Positions 8,324-16,510 of a stretch of DNA of 64,000 bases are shown piece by piece. This DNA is from Clostridia bacterium. Its GTDB lineage: Bacteria > Bacillota > Clostridia > Oscillospirales > Acutalibacteraceae. Location of the stretch: the NCBI GenBank assembly GCA_017625095.1, contig JAGALQ010000024.1, forward strand, positions 1 through 64,000. Reading direction: 5' to 3'. The translations under genes were made by a program, and so were the position numbers. Position 1 is the first letter of the stretch. The number at the start of each line of letters is the position of its first letter. The notes beneath the pieces were generated by a model. The model was not told the DNA's origin and made no database searches. It saw only the letters and a program-made list of their open reading frames with translations.

Positions 8324-9057
8324 ATAAAGCCGCAGCTTATATCGAGAATATTCAGAGGCTTATTAATGAGGTAATGCTTACACAGCTTACTTCAATAGAA
8401 TCTGCATCACGTGAGATAGCTTGGGCAATTGAACAGGATAAGAATATTTTTTTGTTCGGTACCGGCCACTCGCATTTGCTTGCTGAAGAGATGTTTTTCC
8501 GAGCAGGCGGTCTTGTTAAGCTGCAGCCAGTGCTTGAAGAAGCACTAATGTTACATACCTCTGCTTCAAAGAGTGCGGAACTTCAGCACTTAAGCGGATA
8601 TGCCAACATAATATTTGATCATTACAGAATGAAAAAAGGCGATGTCCTTATTATATTCTCATATTCCGGTTTAAGTAAAGTATGCATTGATCTTGCAAAG
8701 CTTGCAAATGAGAGGGGACTTGTACTTATTGCGCTTACCAATACAAAACGCGCAAAATCTGGAAGTTCCCATCACTCAAGCGGTAAGTGTCTCTATGAAT
8801 ATGCAGATATAGTTATTGAAAATATCGGAGCGTCTGCCGATGCCAGCATTGAAATTGAAGGTCTTAGTGTTCCTGTTTCACCAACGTCAACGGTTATCGG
8901 TTCAATGATTATGAATGCTGTTGTAGCACGTGCGGTTGAGATTATGGTACAAAACGGTGTTCAACCTGAAATTTTTGCCGGTGGAGATTCTGAGTATAAC
9001 TGTGAAATAGATAGTCATTATGTAAAGAAATATATCGGTGAAATTGAATTTCTTTAA
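8320..9057 (+). CDS. SIS-domain sugar isomerase, UPF0309-like
   Basis: This 245-residue SIS-fold protein resembles the UPF0309 family. The phosphosugar-binding signature GTGHSHLLAEE is near residue 45, followed by FYRAGG-like FFRAGGL, a second SIS motif IFSYSGLS and VPVSPTSTVIGS. SIS proteins bind phosphorylated sugars and act as isomerases, deaminases or regulators. It overlaps the kinase gene by four bases. The likely sequence is kinase first and then isomerisation or lyase action on the phosphosugar, analogous to MurK/MurQ or NagK/NagB pairs. It is the last gene before the operon terminator. The specific reaction is not known for the family. Confidence 0.8.
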   Translation: MNKAAAYIENIQRLINEVMLTQLTSIESASREIAWAIEQDKNIFLFGTGHSHLLAEEMFFRAGGLVKLQPVLEEALMLHTSASKSAELQHLSGYANIIFDHYRMKKGDVLIIFSYSGLSKVCIDLAKLANERGLVLIALTNTKRAKSGSSHHSSGKCLYEYADIVIENIGASADASIEIEGLSVPVSPTSTVIGSMIMNAVVARAVEIMVQNGVQPEIFAGGDSEYNCEIDSHYVKKYIGEIEFL

Positions 9058-9063
9058 AGTTTA

Positions 9064-9093
9064 TTAAGGCTGTCAGTGACAGCCTTAAATTTT
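9064..9093 (+). terminator. Intrinsic terminator after the sugar operon
   Basis: TTAAGGCTGTCA and TGACAGCCTTAA form a perfect 12-bp stem directly after the SIS gene, followed by ATTTTGC. It separates the SIS gene from the transporter gene, although the latter starts only 21 bases on, so some read-through is possible. Confidence 0.75.
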
Positions 9094-9114
9094 GCTTATT
9101 GCGAGGAATAATTG

Positions 9115-10341
9115 ATGTCAGTTAAAAAGCAAGGTCTCGGAAAAGTTTATTGGCTCAGTTGGGTGGTATATACCTGTGCTTATTTAGGCAGATATAATTT
9201 TTCTGCCGCTGTTGCCGGTATTGTTTCTGACGGACTTTTTACTAAAAGTGAAATGGGTCTTGTTGGTACGGTTTTCTTTTTTGTTTACGGCAGCGGTCAG
9301 CTGATCAACGGATTCCTTGGTGATAGGTTTTCGCCTTTCAAAATGATTTTTATCGGCTCGTTTGTATCAGCTATTGCAAACTTCGGTATGAGCTTTGTCA
9401 CCACATTACCTGCCATGGTTGTTGTCTGGGGCATAAACGGCTTTGCACAGTCTATGCTATGGTCGCCGATTATTTATCTAGTTTCTAATACTTTTACCGG
9501 TGATAAGCTTGAAAAAGCGCAGGCAAATTTACCTGCAACTTTACCGATCGGCAGCCTTATGGCATATCTTTTTTCAATGGTATTAATGAAATATTCTTCC
9601 TGGAAGTTTATTTTCATCGCCGCTTCAATTATGCTGTTTGTTGCGTCATTGATTTGGGGTTCATATTCTCTTTCTATCGGCAAAGAAGGAAGAAAGATTA
9701 GCAGTGCAAAACAAGCCACTGATTCGGCTGAAAAAGCGCCTTTAAGCAAAATTCTTATTGCGTCAGGTGTATTGTTGATGTTTGTACCCGTTATGCTTCA
9801 TTCGATGCTTAAAGACGGTGTTATGACGTGGGTGCCTACAATGGTAAGTGAGCTTTTTGCGGTATCGCCGTCATTTTCTGTAATGCTGTCGCTGGTTCTT
9901 CCTGTGGTAAACTTCTTTGGTGCGAGAATTGCAAGCTCTATGCATTCATCAGGTAAATTCAGTGAAATGAAAATCACTTCACTGTTTTTTGCATTCACTG
10001 CGTTACCGCTGATTGGTCTTGTTTTCATTACTTATCTCAATGCGGTCGTCAGTGTAGTATTACTCGCGTTGATTACTTCATCAATGGTTGCCATAAATTA
10101 TGTTTTTCTCACACTTGTTCCTGTAAGTTTTGCTTCTCATGGCAGAAGTGCCACAATGGCAGGTCTGCTTGATGCAGTTGCCTATGCGGGTAGTGCCGTT
10201 TCATCTTACGGTTTCGGTGCAATTGCTGACAATATAGGGTGGAATAAAACAATAATAATATGGCTTGCTATTGTTTGTGTTGCGATGGCTTTTTGCGCCA
10301 TTACCGTAAGAAGATGGGAGCGTTTCAAAAAGTTTAATTGA
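9115..10341 (+). CDS. MFS transporter, organophosphate/hexose-phosphate antiporter-like
   Basis: This 408-residue membrane protein has about twelve hydrophobic segments and the N-terminal signature YLGRYNFSAA seen in the organophosphate:phosphate antiporter group (GlpT/UhpT/UhpC relatives). A DR-containing loop (GDRFSPFK) follows TM2. It probably moves a sugar phosphate or related anion across the cytoplasmic membrane, and its position suggests the substrate feeds the upstream operon. The TTG at 9112 is rejected for the ATG at 9115, which has GAGG eight bases upstream. A terminator lies between it and the upstream operon, so expression may be partly independent. Confidence 0.8.
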   Translation: MSVKKQGLGKVYWLSWVVYTCAYLGRYNFSAAVAGIVSDGLFTKSEMGLVGTVFFFVYGSGQLINGFLGDRFSPFKMIFIGSFVSAIANFGMSFVTTLPAMVVVWGINGFAQSMLWSPIIYLVSNTFTGDKLEKAQANLPATLPIGSLMAYLFSMVLMKYSSWKFIFIAASIMLFVASLIWGSYSLSIGKEGRKISSAKQATDSAEKAPLSKILIASGVLLMFVPVMLHSMLKDGVMTWVPTMVSELFAVSPSFSVMLSLVLPVVNFFGARIASSMHSSGKFSEMKITSLFFAFTALPLIGLVFITYLNAVVSVVLLALITSSMVAINYVFLTLVPVSFASHGRSATMAGLLDAVAYAGSAVSSYGFGAIADNIGWNKTIIIWLAIVCVAMAFCAITVRRWERFKKFN

Positions 10342-10351
10342 ATTAAAGACG

Positions 10352-10377
10352 GCCGGTGAGTTTTCATCGGCTTTTTT
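10352..10377 (+). terminator. Intrinsic terminator of the MFS gene
   Basis: GCCGGTGA pairs with TCATCGGC (one G-U) around a short loop, followed by six T residues. The stop codon of the convergent tspO gene overlaps the T-tract, so the hairpin can serve both directions. Confidence 0.8.
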
Positions 10378-10837
10378 AATTGAGCAGATATATAGAAAAG
10401 TTCAGGTAACCTGCAAAAGTAACCCATAATAAATACGGAATCTGAAGATAAGCCGCTGTTTTGTCAGTTTTACGGAAAGAAAAAATCATCAGTACAATAA
10501 GTGCAAGTAACAGAATCAACCAAATAAATGAAAACAGAAATGCCTGATAATTGAAGAAAATAATACTCCAGACAAAATTAACAATAAGCTGAACTGCCCA
10601 AACTGTCAGTGCACCGTTCCATTGATTAAAGTTTGCCGAATATACTCTTGCCGCTGAAACCCCCATCAAGATATAAAGAACAGTCCAGACAACAGGAAAA
10701 AGAAATCCCGGAGGGGATAGCGGAGGAGTATTTATTGTATCGTAAATATTCATATTATTTCTTGTAAGTAGTGCCGAAAGAAGACCGGTAAGAACTGCAA
10801 CTGAAATGAACACAATGTAATTACGTTTTTTTCTCAT
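10376..10837 (-). CDS. tspO: TspO/MBR family membrane protein
   Basis: This 153-residue protein has five predicted transmembrane helices. The family hallmarks are TPPLSPPGFLFPVVWTVLY in the first loop and TM2, an internal WxxQL segment (WAVQLIVNFVWS), and a C-terminal WVTFAGYLNFSIY. TspO proteins bind porphyrins or related tetrapyrroles and cholesterol-like ligands and are linked to stress signalling. Their physiological role in Firmicutes is unsettled. GGGGTG lies just before the ATG. It is a single gene converging on the MFS gene. The length is typical for bacterial TspO. Confidence 0.9.
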   Translation of the reverse strand: MRKKRNYIVFISVAVLTGLLSALLTRNNMNIYDTINTPPLSPPGFLFPVVWTVLYILMGVSAARVYSANFNQWNGALTVWAVQLIVNFVWSIIFFNYQAFLFSFIWLILLLALIVLMIFSFRKTDKTAAYLQIPYLLWVTFAGYLNFSIYLLN

Positions 10838-10915
10838 ACAATCACCCCATATATGCTTATGATTATTTTATCAAATCATTCTTTAATTATTGCGTTTTAA
10901 TGAACAAAATCGGTA

Positions 10916-10944
10916 TTGAAAACGTTCAGCAAATAATATACTAT
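10916..10944 (+). promoter_or_regulatory. Candidate promoter for the zinc-ribbon membrane protein gene
   Basis: TTGAAA (10916-10921) and TACTAT (10939-10944) are 17 bases apart, and the ORF ATG lies 30 bases downstream behind AAGGAAG. The region is divergent to tspO. Confidence 0.45.
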
Positions 10945-10974
10945 AGAAACAATAAATGATAAGGAAGTAGTTAA

Positions 10975-11397
10975 ATGAAGTTCAGACAGATACTCACAAA
11001 CATTTTTTTAAAATTGCAGCGTTTTATGCAGGGAAGATATGGTGTTGATGAAATATCATTTATCCTGCTCGGATCAGGCTTAATTCTCTCAGTTCTTTCA
11101 AATTTTGATAAGCTGAGGTTTTTATATTTTATAGCTTTGATACCGATTGTTTTGTCATTTGTCAGATCTTTATCACGCAATATAACAGCTCGTATTGCTG
11201 AAAGAGAAAAGTATCTTACTTTAGTTGAACCGATAAAACCTTTTATAAAACTGCAGCAAAATAAATTCCGCGATCGGAAAACGCACAGATATTTCAGATG
11301 TAAAAACTGTAAAGCAACACTTCGTGTGCCAAAAGATAAGGGCAAAATTTCAATAACCTGCCCAAAGTGCAACGAAAAGATTACAAAGAAGACATAA
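10975..11397 (+). CDS. Small membrane protein with C-terminal zinc ribbon
   Basis: This 140-residue protein is of unknown function. Two hydrophobic segments lie in residues 28-65, followed by a basic linker. The C terminus carries a CxxC...CxxC zinc ribbon (CKNC, CPKC), and the protein ends in lysines. Similar short proteins are common in Clostridia, where the ribbon is thought to act as a cytosolic nucleic-acid or protein contact. No catalytic motif is seen. It is monocistronic, with its own candidate promoter and a strong terminator after it. AAGGAAG precedes the ATG. Confidence 0.75.
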   Translation: MKFRQILTNIFLKLQRFMQGRYGVDEISFILLGSGLILSVLSNFDKLRFLYFIALIPIVLSFVRSLSRNITARIAEREKYLTLVEPIKPFIKLQQNKFRDRKTHRYFRCKNCKATLRVPKDKGKISITCPKCNEKITKKT

Positions 11398-11402
11398 AAT
11401 AA

Positions 11403-11430
11403 GCCCGTCGGTTTTAGCCGACGGGCCTTT
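11403..11430. terminator. Strong bidirectional terminator
   Basis: GCCCGTCGG and CCGACGGGC form a perfect 9-bp GC-rich stem with a TTTTAG loop. It lies between the plus-strand zinc-ribbon gene and the minus-strand fucO gene, whose coding regions converge here. T-rich sequence is present on both sides. Confidence 0.85.
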
Positions 11431-11446
11431 GAATTTGAGGTAACTA

Positions 11447-12592
11447 TTACATAAGACTTCTATAGAGAGCTTCGATTTCTTCAACAGTAATGTCACGGGG
11501 ATTGCCGGGGCGGCAAGCATCTGCAAAAGCGTCTGCTGCAAGTGCTTTGACATCTTCTTCCTTAACAACTCCCTTAAGGCTTGTTACGATACCTACATCT
11601 TCTGCAAGCTGACGGACAGCCTCTACAGCTGCATTTCTTGCATCATCGATGTTCATTGCATCTACACCTTCAACACCCATTGCCTTTGCAATGTCACGGT
11701 ATTTTTCACCTGTTGCGGGTGCGTTGAATGCCATAACAGCAGGAAGGAGAGTAGCACAAGCCTTACCGTGAGGCATATCGTAGTAAGCTGAGAGTGTATG
11801 AGCCATTGAGTGGTCAACACCGAGACCAACGTTTGAGAAACCCATACCTGCAATATACTGGCCGAGAGCCATACCGTCGCGACCTTCTTTTTCATTTGCC
11901 ACTGCACCACGAAGGCTCTTAGCGATGATTTCGATAGCTTTGATGTGGAACATATCGGAAAGCTCCCATGCACCCTTTGTGATGTAGCCTTCAATAGCAT
12001 GAGTAAGAGCGTCCATACCTGTTGCGGCTGTAAGACCTGCGGGCATTGAAGCCATCATATCAGGATCAACAACAGCAACAACGGGAATATCGTGAACGTC
12101 AACGCAAACAAACTTTCGCTTCTTCTCAACGTCTGTGATAACGTAGTTGATTGTAACTTCAGCTGCTGTGCCTGCTGTTGTGGGAACGGCTATAATGGGA
12201 GCACAGGGATTCTTTGTAGGAGCAACACCCTCAAGAGAACGAACATCTTCAAATTCGGGGTTTGTGATGATAATACCGATTGCCTTTGCCGTATCCATTG
12301 AAGAACCGCCGCCGATTGCTACGATGCAGTCTGCACCTGCAGCTTTATATGCAGCAACGCCGTTCTGAACGTTTTCAATTGTGGGATTGGGTTTAATGTC
12401 GGAATATACGCTGTAGGGGATTCCAGCCTTATCAAGAAGGTCGGTAACCTTTGTAGTAATACCGAATTTAATAAGGTCAGGGTCGGAAGCAACAAAAACC
12501 TTGCTGTATCCTCTTGCTTTAATTTCATCCGGAATAGCGTTTATTGCGCCTGCTCCGTGATAAGATGTTTCGTTAAGTACAAACTTGTTCAT
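11447..12592 (-). CDS. fucO: Lactaldehyde reductase, iron-containing alcohol dehydrogenase
   Basis: This 381-residue protein has nearly the same length as Escherichia coli FucO and many shared blocks. GGGSSMDTAKAIG is the cofactor loop near 94, followed by VPTTAGTAAEVTINYVIT and KFVCVD.HDIP. Metal ligands are D194, H198, H261 and H275, matching D196/H200/H263/H277 of E. coli. It reduces L-lactaldehyde to 1,2-propanediol with NADH during fucose or rhamnose fermentation, and some homologues act as general 1,2-diol or alcohol dehydrogenases. No fucose or rhamnose catabolic genes are adjacent. It is monocistronic, with its own strong promoter. Confidence 0.88.
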   Translation of the reverse strand: MNKFVLNETSYHGAGAINAIPDEIKARGYSKVFVASDPDLIKFGITTKVTDLLDKAGIPYSVYSDIKPNPTIENVQNGVAAYKAAGADCIVAIGGGSSMDTAKAIGIIITNPEFEDVRSLEGVAPTKNPCAPIIAVPTTAGTAAEVTINYVITDVEKKRKFVCVDVHDIPVVAVVDPDMMASMPAGLTAATGMDALTHAIEGYITKGAWELSDMFHIKAIEIIAKSLRGAVANEKEGRDGMALGQYIAGMGFSNVGLGVDHSMAHTLSAYYDMPHGKACATLLPAVMAFNAPATGEKYRDIAKAMGVEGVDAMNIDDARNAAVEAVRQLAEDVGIVTSLKGVVKEEDVKALAADAFADACRPGNPRDITVEEIEALYRSLM

Positions 12593-12637
12593 TTTTAATC
12601 ACCCTTCTGTTTGAAATTGAGCATTTAGCTTAAGTAT

Positions 12638-12666
12638 ATTATAAATGTAATCAACGTATATTTCAA
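12638..12666 (-). promoter_or_regulatory. Sigma-A-type promoter of fucO
   Basis: On the minus strand TTGAAA (12661-12666) and a perfect TATAAT (12638-12643) are 17 bases apart, 45 bases upstream of the fucO start. This is close to the consensus. Confidence 0.75.
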
Positions 12667-12670
12667 GCAG

Positions 12671-12710
12671 TTTTTAAAAAAGCACAGACAGTTTTTACGC
12701 TGTCTGTGCT
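12671..12710 (-). terminator. Intrinsic terminator of ackA
   Basis: AGCACAGACAG and CTGTCTGTGCT form a perfect 11-bp stem ten bases after the ackA stop. On the minus strand it is followed by TTTTTAAAAA. It isolates ackA from fucO. Confidence 0.85.
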
Positions 12711-12720
12711 TGACGTTTAA

Positions 12721-13926
12721 TTAAAGAGATTCTGCAATTTCTTTTGTATCGCGTGCGATTGCAAGCTCTTCGTTTGTGGGAAGAACAAATACTTTAACCT
12801 TGGAATTTGCTGTTGTGATTTCGCCTTCCTTACCTTTGATAAGAGTAGCGTTATAATCCTTATCAATTTCAATACCAAGGTAGGAAAGGTTGTCACAAAC
12901 GTCTTCACGAAGGTCGAATGTATTTTCACCGATACCGCCTGTGAATACGATAGCGTCAACGCCGTCCATAGCTGCAATGTAGCTGCCGATAACTTTTCTT
13001 ACCTGATACTTGAGAATCTTTCTTGCAAGAGCAGCTCTCTCGTTGCCTTCGTCAATAGCCTTGAGAAGATCACGGTCATCACTGGAAACACCGGAAACTC
13101 CAAGGTAACCTGATTTCTTGTTGAGAACATCGCTTGTTGTCTTTGTGTCCCAACCTTCCTTTTCCATAAGGAAGAGGATAGCAGAGGGATCAACAGCACC
13201 GCAGCGTGTACCCATTTCAAAACCGTCGAGGGGAGTGAGACCCATGCTTGTGTCAATAACCTTACCGCCCTTAACAGCTGTGATTGATGAGCCGTTACCG
13301 AGGTGACATGTAACAATCTTGAGGTCTTCGATGTTTTTACCCATAACTTCTGCACAGCGAGCGCTTACAAAGCGGTGAGATGTGCCGTGGAAGCCGTAGC
13401 GTCTGATCTGGTACTTCTCTGTGTACTCATAAGGAATGGGGAATGTATATGCTTCCTCAGGCATTGTGCTGTGGAAAGCATTGTCAAATACAGCAACTTC
13501 AGGAACATCAGGACCGAAAACTTCAAAGCAAGCTTTGATACCCTGAATATGTGCGGGGTTGTGAAGGGGAGCGAGGTCGCAAAGGCTCTCGATACCTTCA
13601 ATTACTTTTTCATCAATGAGAACGCTCTTCTGGAAGAGTGCGCCGCCCTGAACAACTCTGTGACCGACTGCTGCAATCTCATCAAGGCTGTCAATTACCT
13701 TGTATTCGCCTTTGGTAAGAACCTTCTTGACTTCAATGAATGCCTCTGTGTGGTTCTTGAGGGGAACCTCATAGAAGAATTTTCTGCCGTCAGCTGTCTT
13801 GCCGTCGATCTGACCCGCAAAACCAACTTTTTCGCAGATACCTTTTGCAATCATCTGTTCTGTTTCCATGTCGATAAGCTGATACTTAAGTGATGAGCTA
13901 CCGGCATTGATAACAAGTACTTTCAT
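12721..13926 (-). CDS. ackA: Acetate kinase
   Basis: This 401-residue enzyme has the full family length and interconverts acetyl phosphate plus ADP with acetate plus ATP, the substrate-level ATP step of fermentation. Signatures seen are VINAGSSSLKYQLI at the N terminus, GHRVVQGG, HNPAHIQGI, YGFHGTSHRFV, LGNGSSITAV, GTRCGAVDP and FTGGIGENT. No phosphotransacetylase gene is in the window. The upstream secreted ceramidase-like gene on the same strand ends 33 bases earlier, so ackA may be read from the same promoter. A typical GGAGG site (GTCCTCC on the plus strand) precedes the ATG. Confidence 0.96.
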   Translation of the reverse strand: MKVLVINAGSSSLKYQLIDMETEQMIAKGICEKVGFAGQIDGKTADGRKFFYEVPLKNHTEAFIEVKKVLTKGEYKVIDSLDEIAAVGHRVVQGGALFQKSVLIDEKVIEGIESLCDLAPLHNPAHIQGIKACFEVFGPDVPEVAVFDNAFHSTMPEEAYTFPIPYEYTEKYQIRRYGFHGTSHRFVSARCAEVMGKNIEDLKIVTCHLGNGSSITAVKGGKVIDTSMGLTPLDGFEMGTRCGAVDPSAILFLMEKEGWDTKTTSDVLNKKSGYLGVSGVSSDDRDLLKAIDEGNERAALARKILKYQVRKVIGSYIAAMDGVDAIVFTGGIGENTFDLREDVCDNLSYLGIEIDKDYNATLIKGKEGEITTANSKVKVFVLPTNEELAIARDTKEIAESL

Positions 13927-13959
13927 TTTGTTTGTCCTCCGATATATCTGAAATTAATT

Positions 13960-15543
13960 TTATCTGACTTCGTCAAGAAGCTCATAGAATGCGTTGATAA
14001 ATGATGAGCCTGCTGCAGGACCTGCAGTAACGATCTCTTCATTCTCGCAAAGGAATGAACGCCAGCTGTTGTCTGTGAGCATATATCCTGTCTGGTCGTT
14101 AGTGATGCCGAAAACAATAAGCTTTCTGCCATCAACTTTATCACAGATGGGAGCATAGTTCCATGCTTCGCCGCTCCATGATTCCTCTGCAGTTGTTGCA
14201 CCGCCAAAAGCGATTTCGGGTGCAAGCTCGCCGCCGCTGATTACAACAGCAACATCATTACCGAGTTTCATATAGCCGCACTCTGTAACGATGCTGTACT
14301 TCATAAATCCGGACTTAACAACAGTGTTTGTGAGAAGTCCGCCCTTTGCAGCGAGCTGGAGAATGCTGTTTTCAACAGGACAGGTGTATGTCTTTGTAGC
14401 ATAGTTGAGAATGGGATCAAGCTTGACAGAATCTTCTATTGAGCAGGTGAGTTCACCGAGCTTTGCGCCGTAAGCTGCCATTCTTGCATAACCTTCATCG
14501 TATTCCTCAACGAGTTTGGGATCGACTATAAGATTCTCGCCATACTCTGAAGTAATAGCAAGCTCTGCGCCCTGAATCATAATGAAGTTTGCATCAGCTT
14601 TTTCATTGATGTATTTTTCAAAGTAGTAGGGGTAGTCACCACTTACGGTTGTGCCGCCTGCACCGAGACCGACACAGTGGATACCTGCGTTGACAATCCA
14701 TGTTTCTTTGCCGCCGTCAGCGGGAACAAAGCGGAAACGGTTGATGTTGGGATCGATAACCTGAGGATCACGTTTGTCGTGAATGTACTCTGATGCATCA
14801 ACTGAGCCGTAATAGAGGTCGCCCTCTTCCATTGATTCGACAGCGCCTTTTACAGTTGATTCAACCTTCTTGTAAAGGTTAGCCATGAATGTGTCATTAA
14901 GACCGCTGGGGTTCTTAATACCGAAAATATTTCTGATGGGGCTGAGGAAAAGTGCAGCAACGATATCGCCGTTGAGACCAAGTGTATCTACGCAGCTATG
15001 CTGGTGAAGAGTTGAAATGTTGATGCTTGTTATGTTCTTTTCCTTGCAGTAACCTGAAAGCATATCTCTGATTTTGTTGACTTCAGAGCCTGCAAGACCG
15101 AATGAATCGAGTGATACAAAAACAGAAATGCCTCTGCCGTCAGAGATGGCAACTGTTCTGACACGCTGATCATCCCAGACCTCTGTAGCGAGTTTCTTGC
15201 CGACTGTGAGGCTGCCGCCTACATAGCAATCAAGCTCGTTGCCGGTCTGCAGTGTGTCGCTTGCGTAACCGACAGACCAGTATTCACCCTGTGCTTCATC
15301 GACAAATTCTGTTGATGTGTCGTGGAGTTCGGTTGTTTCGAAGTATTTATCTTCGGAAACCCATGAATAAGGTGCTTTGATAAGTGCGGAAATAACACCG
15401 ACAAGACCCTGAAGAAGTTTCTCACCGAGTGTGTTGATGGTAATCTCAGAAGATGTGTACTCATCAGCAGCGAGTGAGGTGATTGATGTTGCCGAGAAGA
15501 CCATGACAACAGAAAGTAATAATGCGATAATACGTTTTTTCAT
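13960..15543 (-). CDS. Secreted neutral/alkaline ceramidase-like protein
   Basis: This 527-residue protein has a clear Sec signal peptide (basic MKKR, a hydrophobic core to about residue 20, then SLAA). The body resembles the N-terminal domain of neutral/alkaline non-lysosomal ceramidases. It has a VGYASDTLQTG opening, an ISDGRGISVFVSLD strand block, the metal-binding-type HQHS motif after ISTL, and GDYPYYFEKY. Such enzymes are zinc amidohydrolases that cleave N-acyl-sphingosine, and many bacterial homologues have unknown substrates. It would be exported and could act on host or dietary sphingolipids. The assignment rests on motif pattern only. A promoter and AAGGA lie upstream. Confidence 0.62.
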   Translation of the reverse strand: MKKRIIALLLSVVMVFSATSITSLAADEYTSSEITINTLGEKLLQGLVGVISALIKAPYSWVSEDKYFETTELHDTSTEFVDEAQGEYWSVGYASDTLQTGNELDCYVGGSLTVGKKLATEVWDDQRVRTVAISDGRGISVFVSLDSFGLAGSEVNKIRDMLSGYCKEKNITSINISTLHQHSCVDTLGLNGDIVAALFLSPIRNIFGIKNPSGLNDTFMANLYKKVESTVKGAVESMEEGDLYYGSVDASEYIHDKRDPQVIDPNINRFRFVPADGGKETWIVNAGIHCVGLGAGGTTVSGDYPYYFEKYINEKADANFIMIQGAELAITSEYGENLIVDPKLVEEYDEGYARMAAYGAKLGELTCSIEDSVKLDPILNYATKTYTCPVENSILQLAAKGGLLTNTVVKSGFMKYSIVTECGYMKLGNDVAVVISGGELAPEIAFGGATTAEESWSGEAWNYAPICDKVDGRKLIVFGITNDQTGYMLTDNSWRSFLCENEEIVTAGPAAGSSFINAFYELLDEVR

Positions 15544-15571
15544 AGTTGATACCGTCCTTTCTTAATGTTAA

Positions 15572-15600
15572 ATTTTATCATATATTTTTATTAATTGCAA
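15572..15600 (-). promoter_or_regulatory. Candidate promoter of the ceramidase-like gene
   Basis: On the minus strand TTGCAA (15595-15600) and TAAAAT (15572-15577) are 17 bases apart, 28 bases upstream of the ATG, in AT-rich DNA. Confidence 0.5.
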
Positions 15601-15621
15601 TATTTTATTATATATATAAGC

Positions 15622-15650
15622 AAAAAAACTGCCGTGTTTTCACGGCAGTT
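15622..15650 (-). terminator. Intrinsic terminator of the DarA-ABC operon
   Basis: AACTGCCGTG and CACGGCAGTT pair perfectly (10 bp) around a TTTT loop, and on the minus strand a run of T residues follows. It lies nine bases after the darA stop codon. Confidence 0.9.
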
Positions 15651-15658
15651 AAGTTCAA

Positions 15659-15985
15659 TTAATATTTTTCCATGCTGTTGACATCAAGAACAAATACAGT
15701 TGCACCGCCAACCTTTACTTCTGAAGGTAGTGAGTTGTTGCTCAGACCTTTACCGAATGAAGAAGTTGAGGGTGTAGAGGCTGTTCTGGTCTGTGAGTAT
15801 TTTTTGATTATCTCTTTAACTCTCGGGATGTCATTGTCTTCGGCACCGATGAGGAATGTTGTGTTGCCGACCATAAGAAATCCGCCGGTTGTGGAGAGTT
15901 TTGTAACTATAAAATTCTCACTTGTGAGTGCTGAAGATACAACTGCGCTGTCATCGTTATTAACAATAGCTATAATAAGTTTCAT
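15659..15985 (-). CDS. darA: Cyclic di-AMP receptor DarA (PII-like)
   Basis: This 108-residue PII-like protein matches DarA/PstA (YaaQ of Bacillus subtilis) in length and motifs. It has MKLIIAIVNNDDS at the N terminus, the ligand loop TTGGFLMVGNTTFLIGAED and the C-terminal VGGATVFVLDV. DarA binds c-di-AMP as a trimer, and its downstream partners are poorly known. In many genomes it sits beside tmk or holB. Here it is the last gene of a minus-strand set after a DUF1854 gene and an ABC exporter, 22 bases downstream. This suggests, but does not prove, a functional link with the transporter. Confidence 0.93.
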   Translation of the reverse strand: MKLIIAIVNNDDSAVVSSALTSENFIVTKLSTTGGFLMVGNTTFLIGAEDNDIPRVKEIIKKYSQTRTASTPSTSSFGKGLSNNSLPSEVKVGGATVFVLDVNSMEKY

Positions 15986-16007
15986 AAATAATCTCCTTAT
16001 AAGTTAA

Positions 16008-16496
16008 TTATACATCGGGAAGAATAAGTTTTATGCTTCGTTTGTCAAGTGCGTATAAATCGGGAATCTCATATCTGTTGTCGTTACCGTCTTTTATAAG
16101 TATACGACCGTCATAAAGAATTTTGATGGATTGATAGCTGTTGATTATTTCAAAAGTAAATTCACCTCTGTCGGTTTCAACCGTCCACATCCATATGAGG
16201 AATTTTTCAGTTCTCTTGACAAGTCTTGTGATTTTCGGAATCATATAACGCTCATTGAGGCAGCTAAGCAGAGCTTCTTTAGATTCGGGAAGAAGATTAT
16301 CGACGTTACGTATAATCAGCTGTTCGTTGCCTTCTTCATCAATAAGTGAAATGTATTTCATCAAACCGCTGACGGGGAAAAGTCGGTGCGGTTCAAGCAT
16401 AGTAAACTTTTCACCTGTATAAAGTTCGGCATCGATATAAATCTTATCGTTAACCGTAAGTTTTATCTGATGTTCATCAATAAAATTTCTTGGCAT
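16008..16496 (-). CDS. DUF1854-like protein
   Basis: This 162-residue soluble protein has the features of the DUF1854 family: HRLFPVSGLMKYISLIDEEGNE, a run of acidic and basic strands, and a VETDRGEFTFEI segment. It has no signal peptide or membrane helix. DUF1854 proteins are usually encoded beside ABC exporter genes, and the same arrangement is seen here with 14 bases between the genes. It is therefore likely to be an accessory or regulatory partner of the transporter. No enzymatic motif is visible. GGAGGTG lies at a good distance from the ATG. Confidence 0.7.
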   Translation of the reverse strand: MPRNFIDEHQIKLTVNDKIYIDAELYTGEKFTMLEPHRLFPVSGLMKYISLIDEEGNEQLIIRNVDNLLPESKEALLSCLNERYMIPKITRLVKRTEKFLIWMWTVETDRGEFTFEIINSYQSIKILYDGRILIKDGNDNRYEIPDLYALDKRSIKLILPDV

Positions 16497-16510
16497 TTAT
16501 ACGCACCTCC

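Noticed and set aside
13303..13893. Plus-strand ORF of 196 residues opposite ackA
   Set aside because: It is a frame shadow of acetate kinase, rich in Cys, Asn and Phe, and has no motif.
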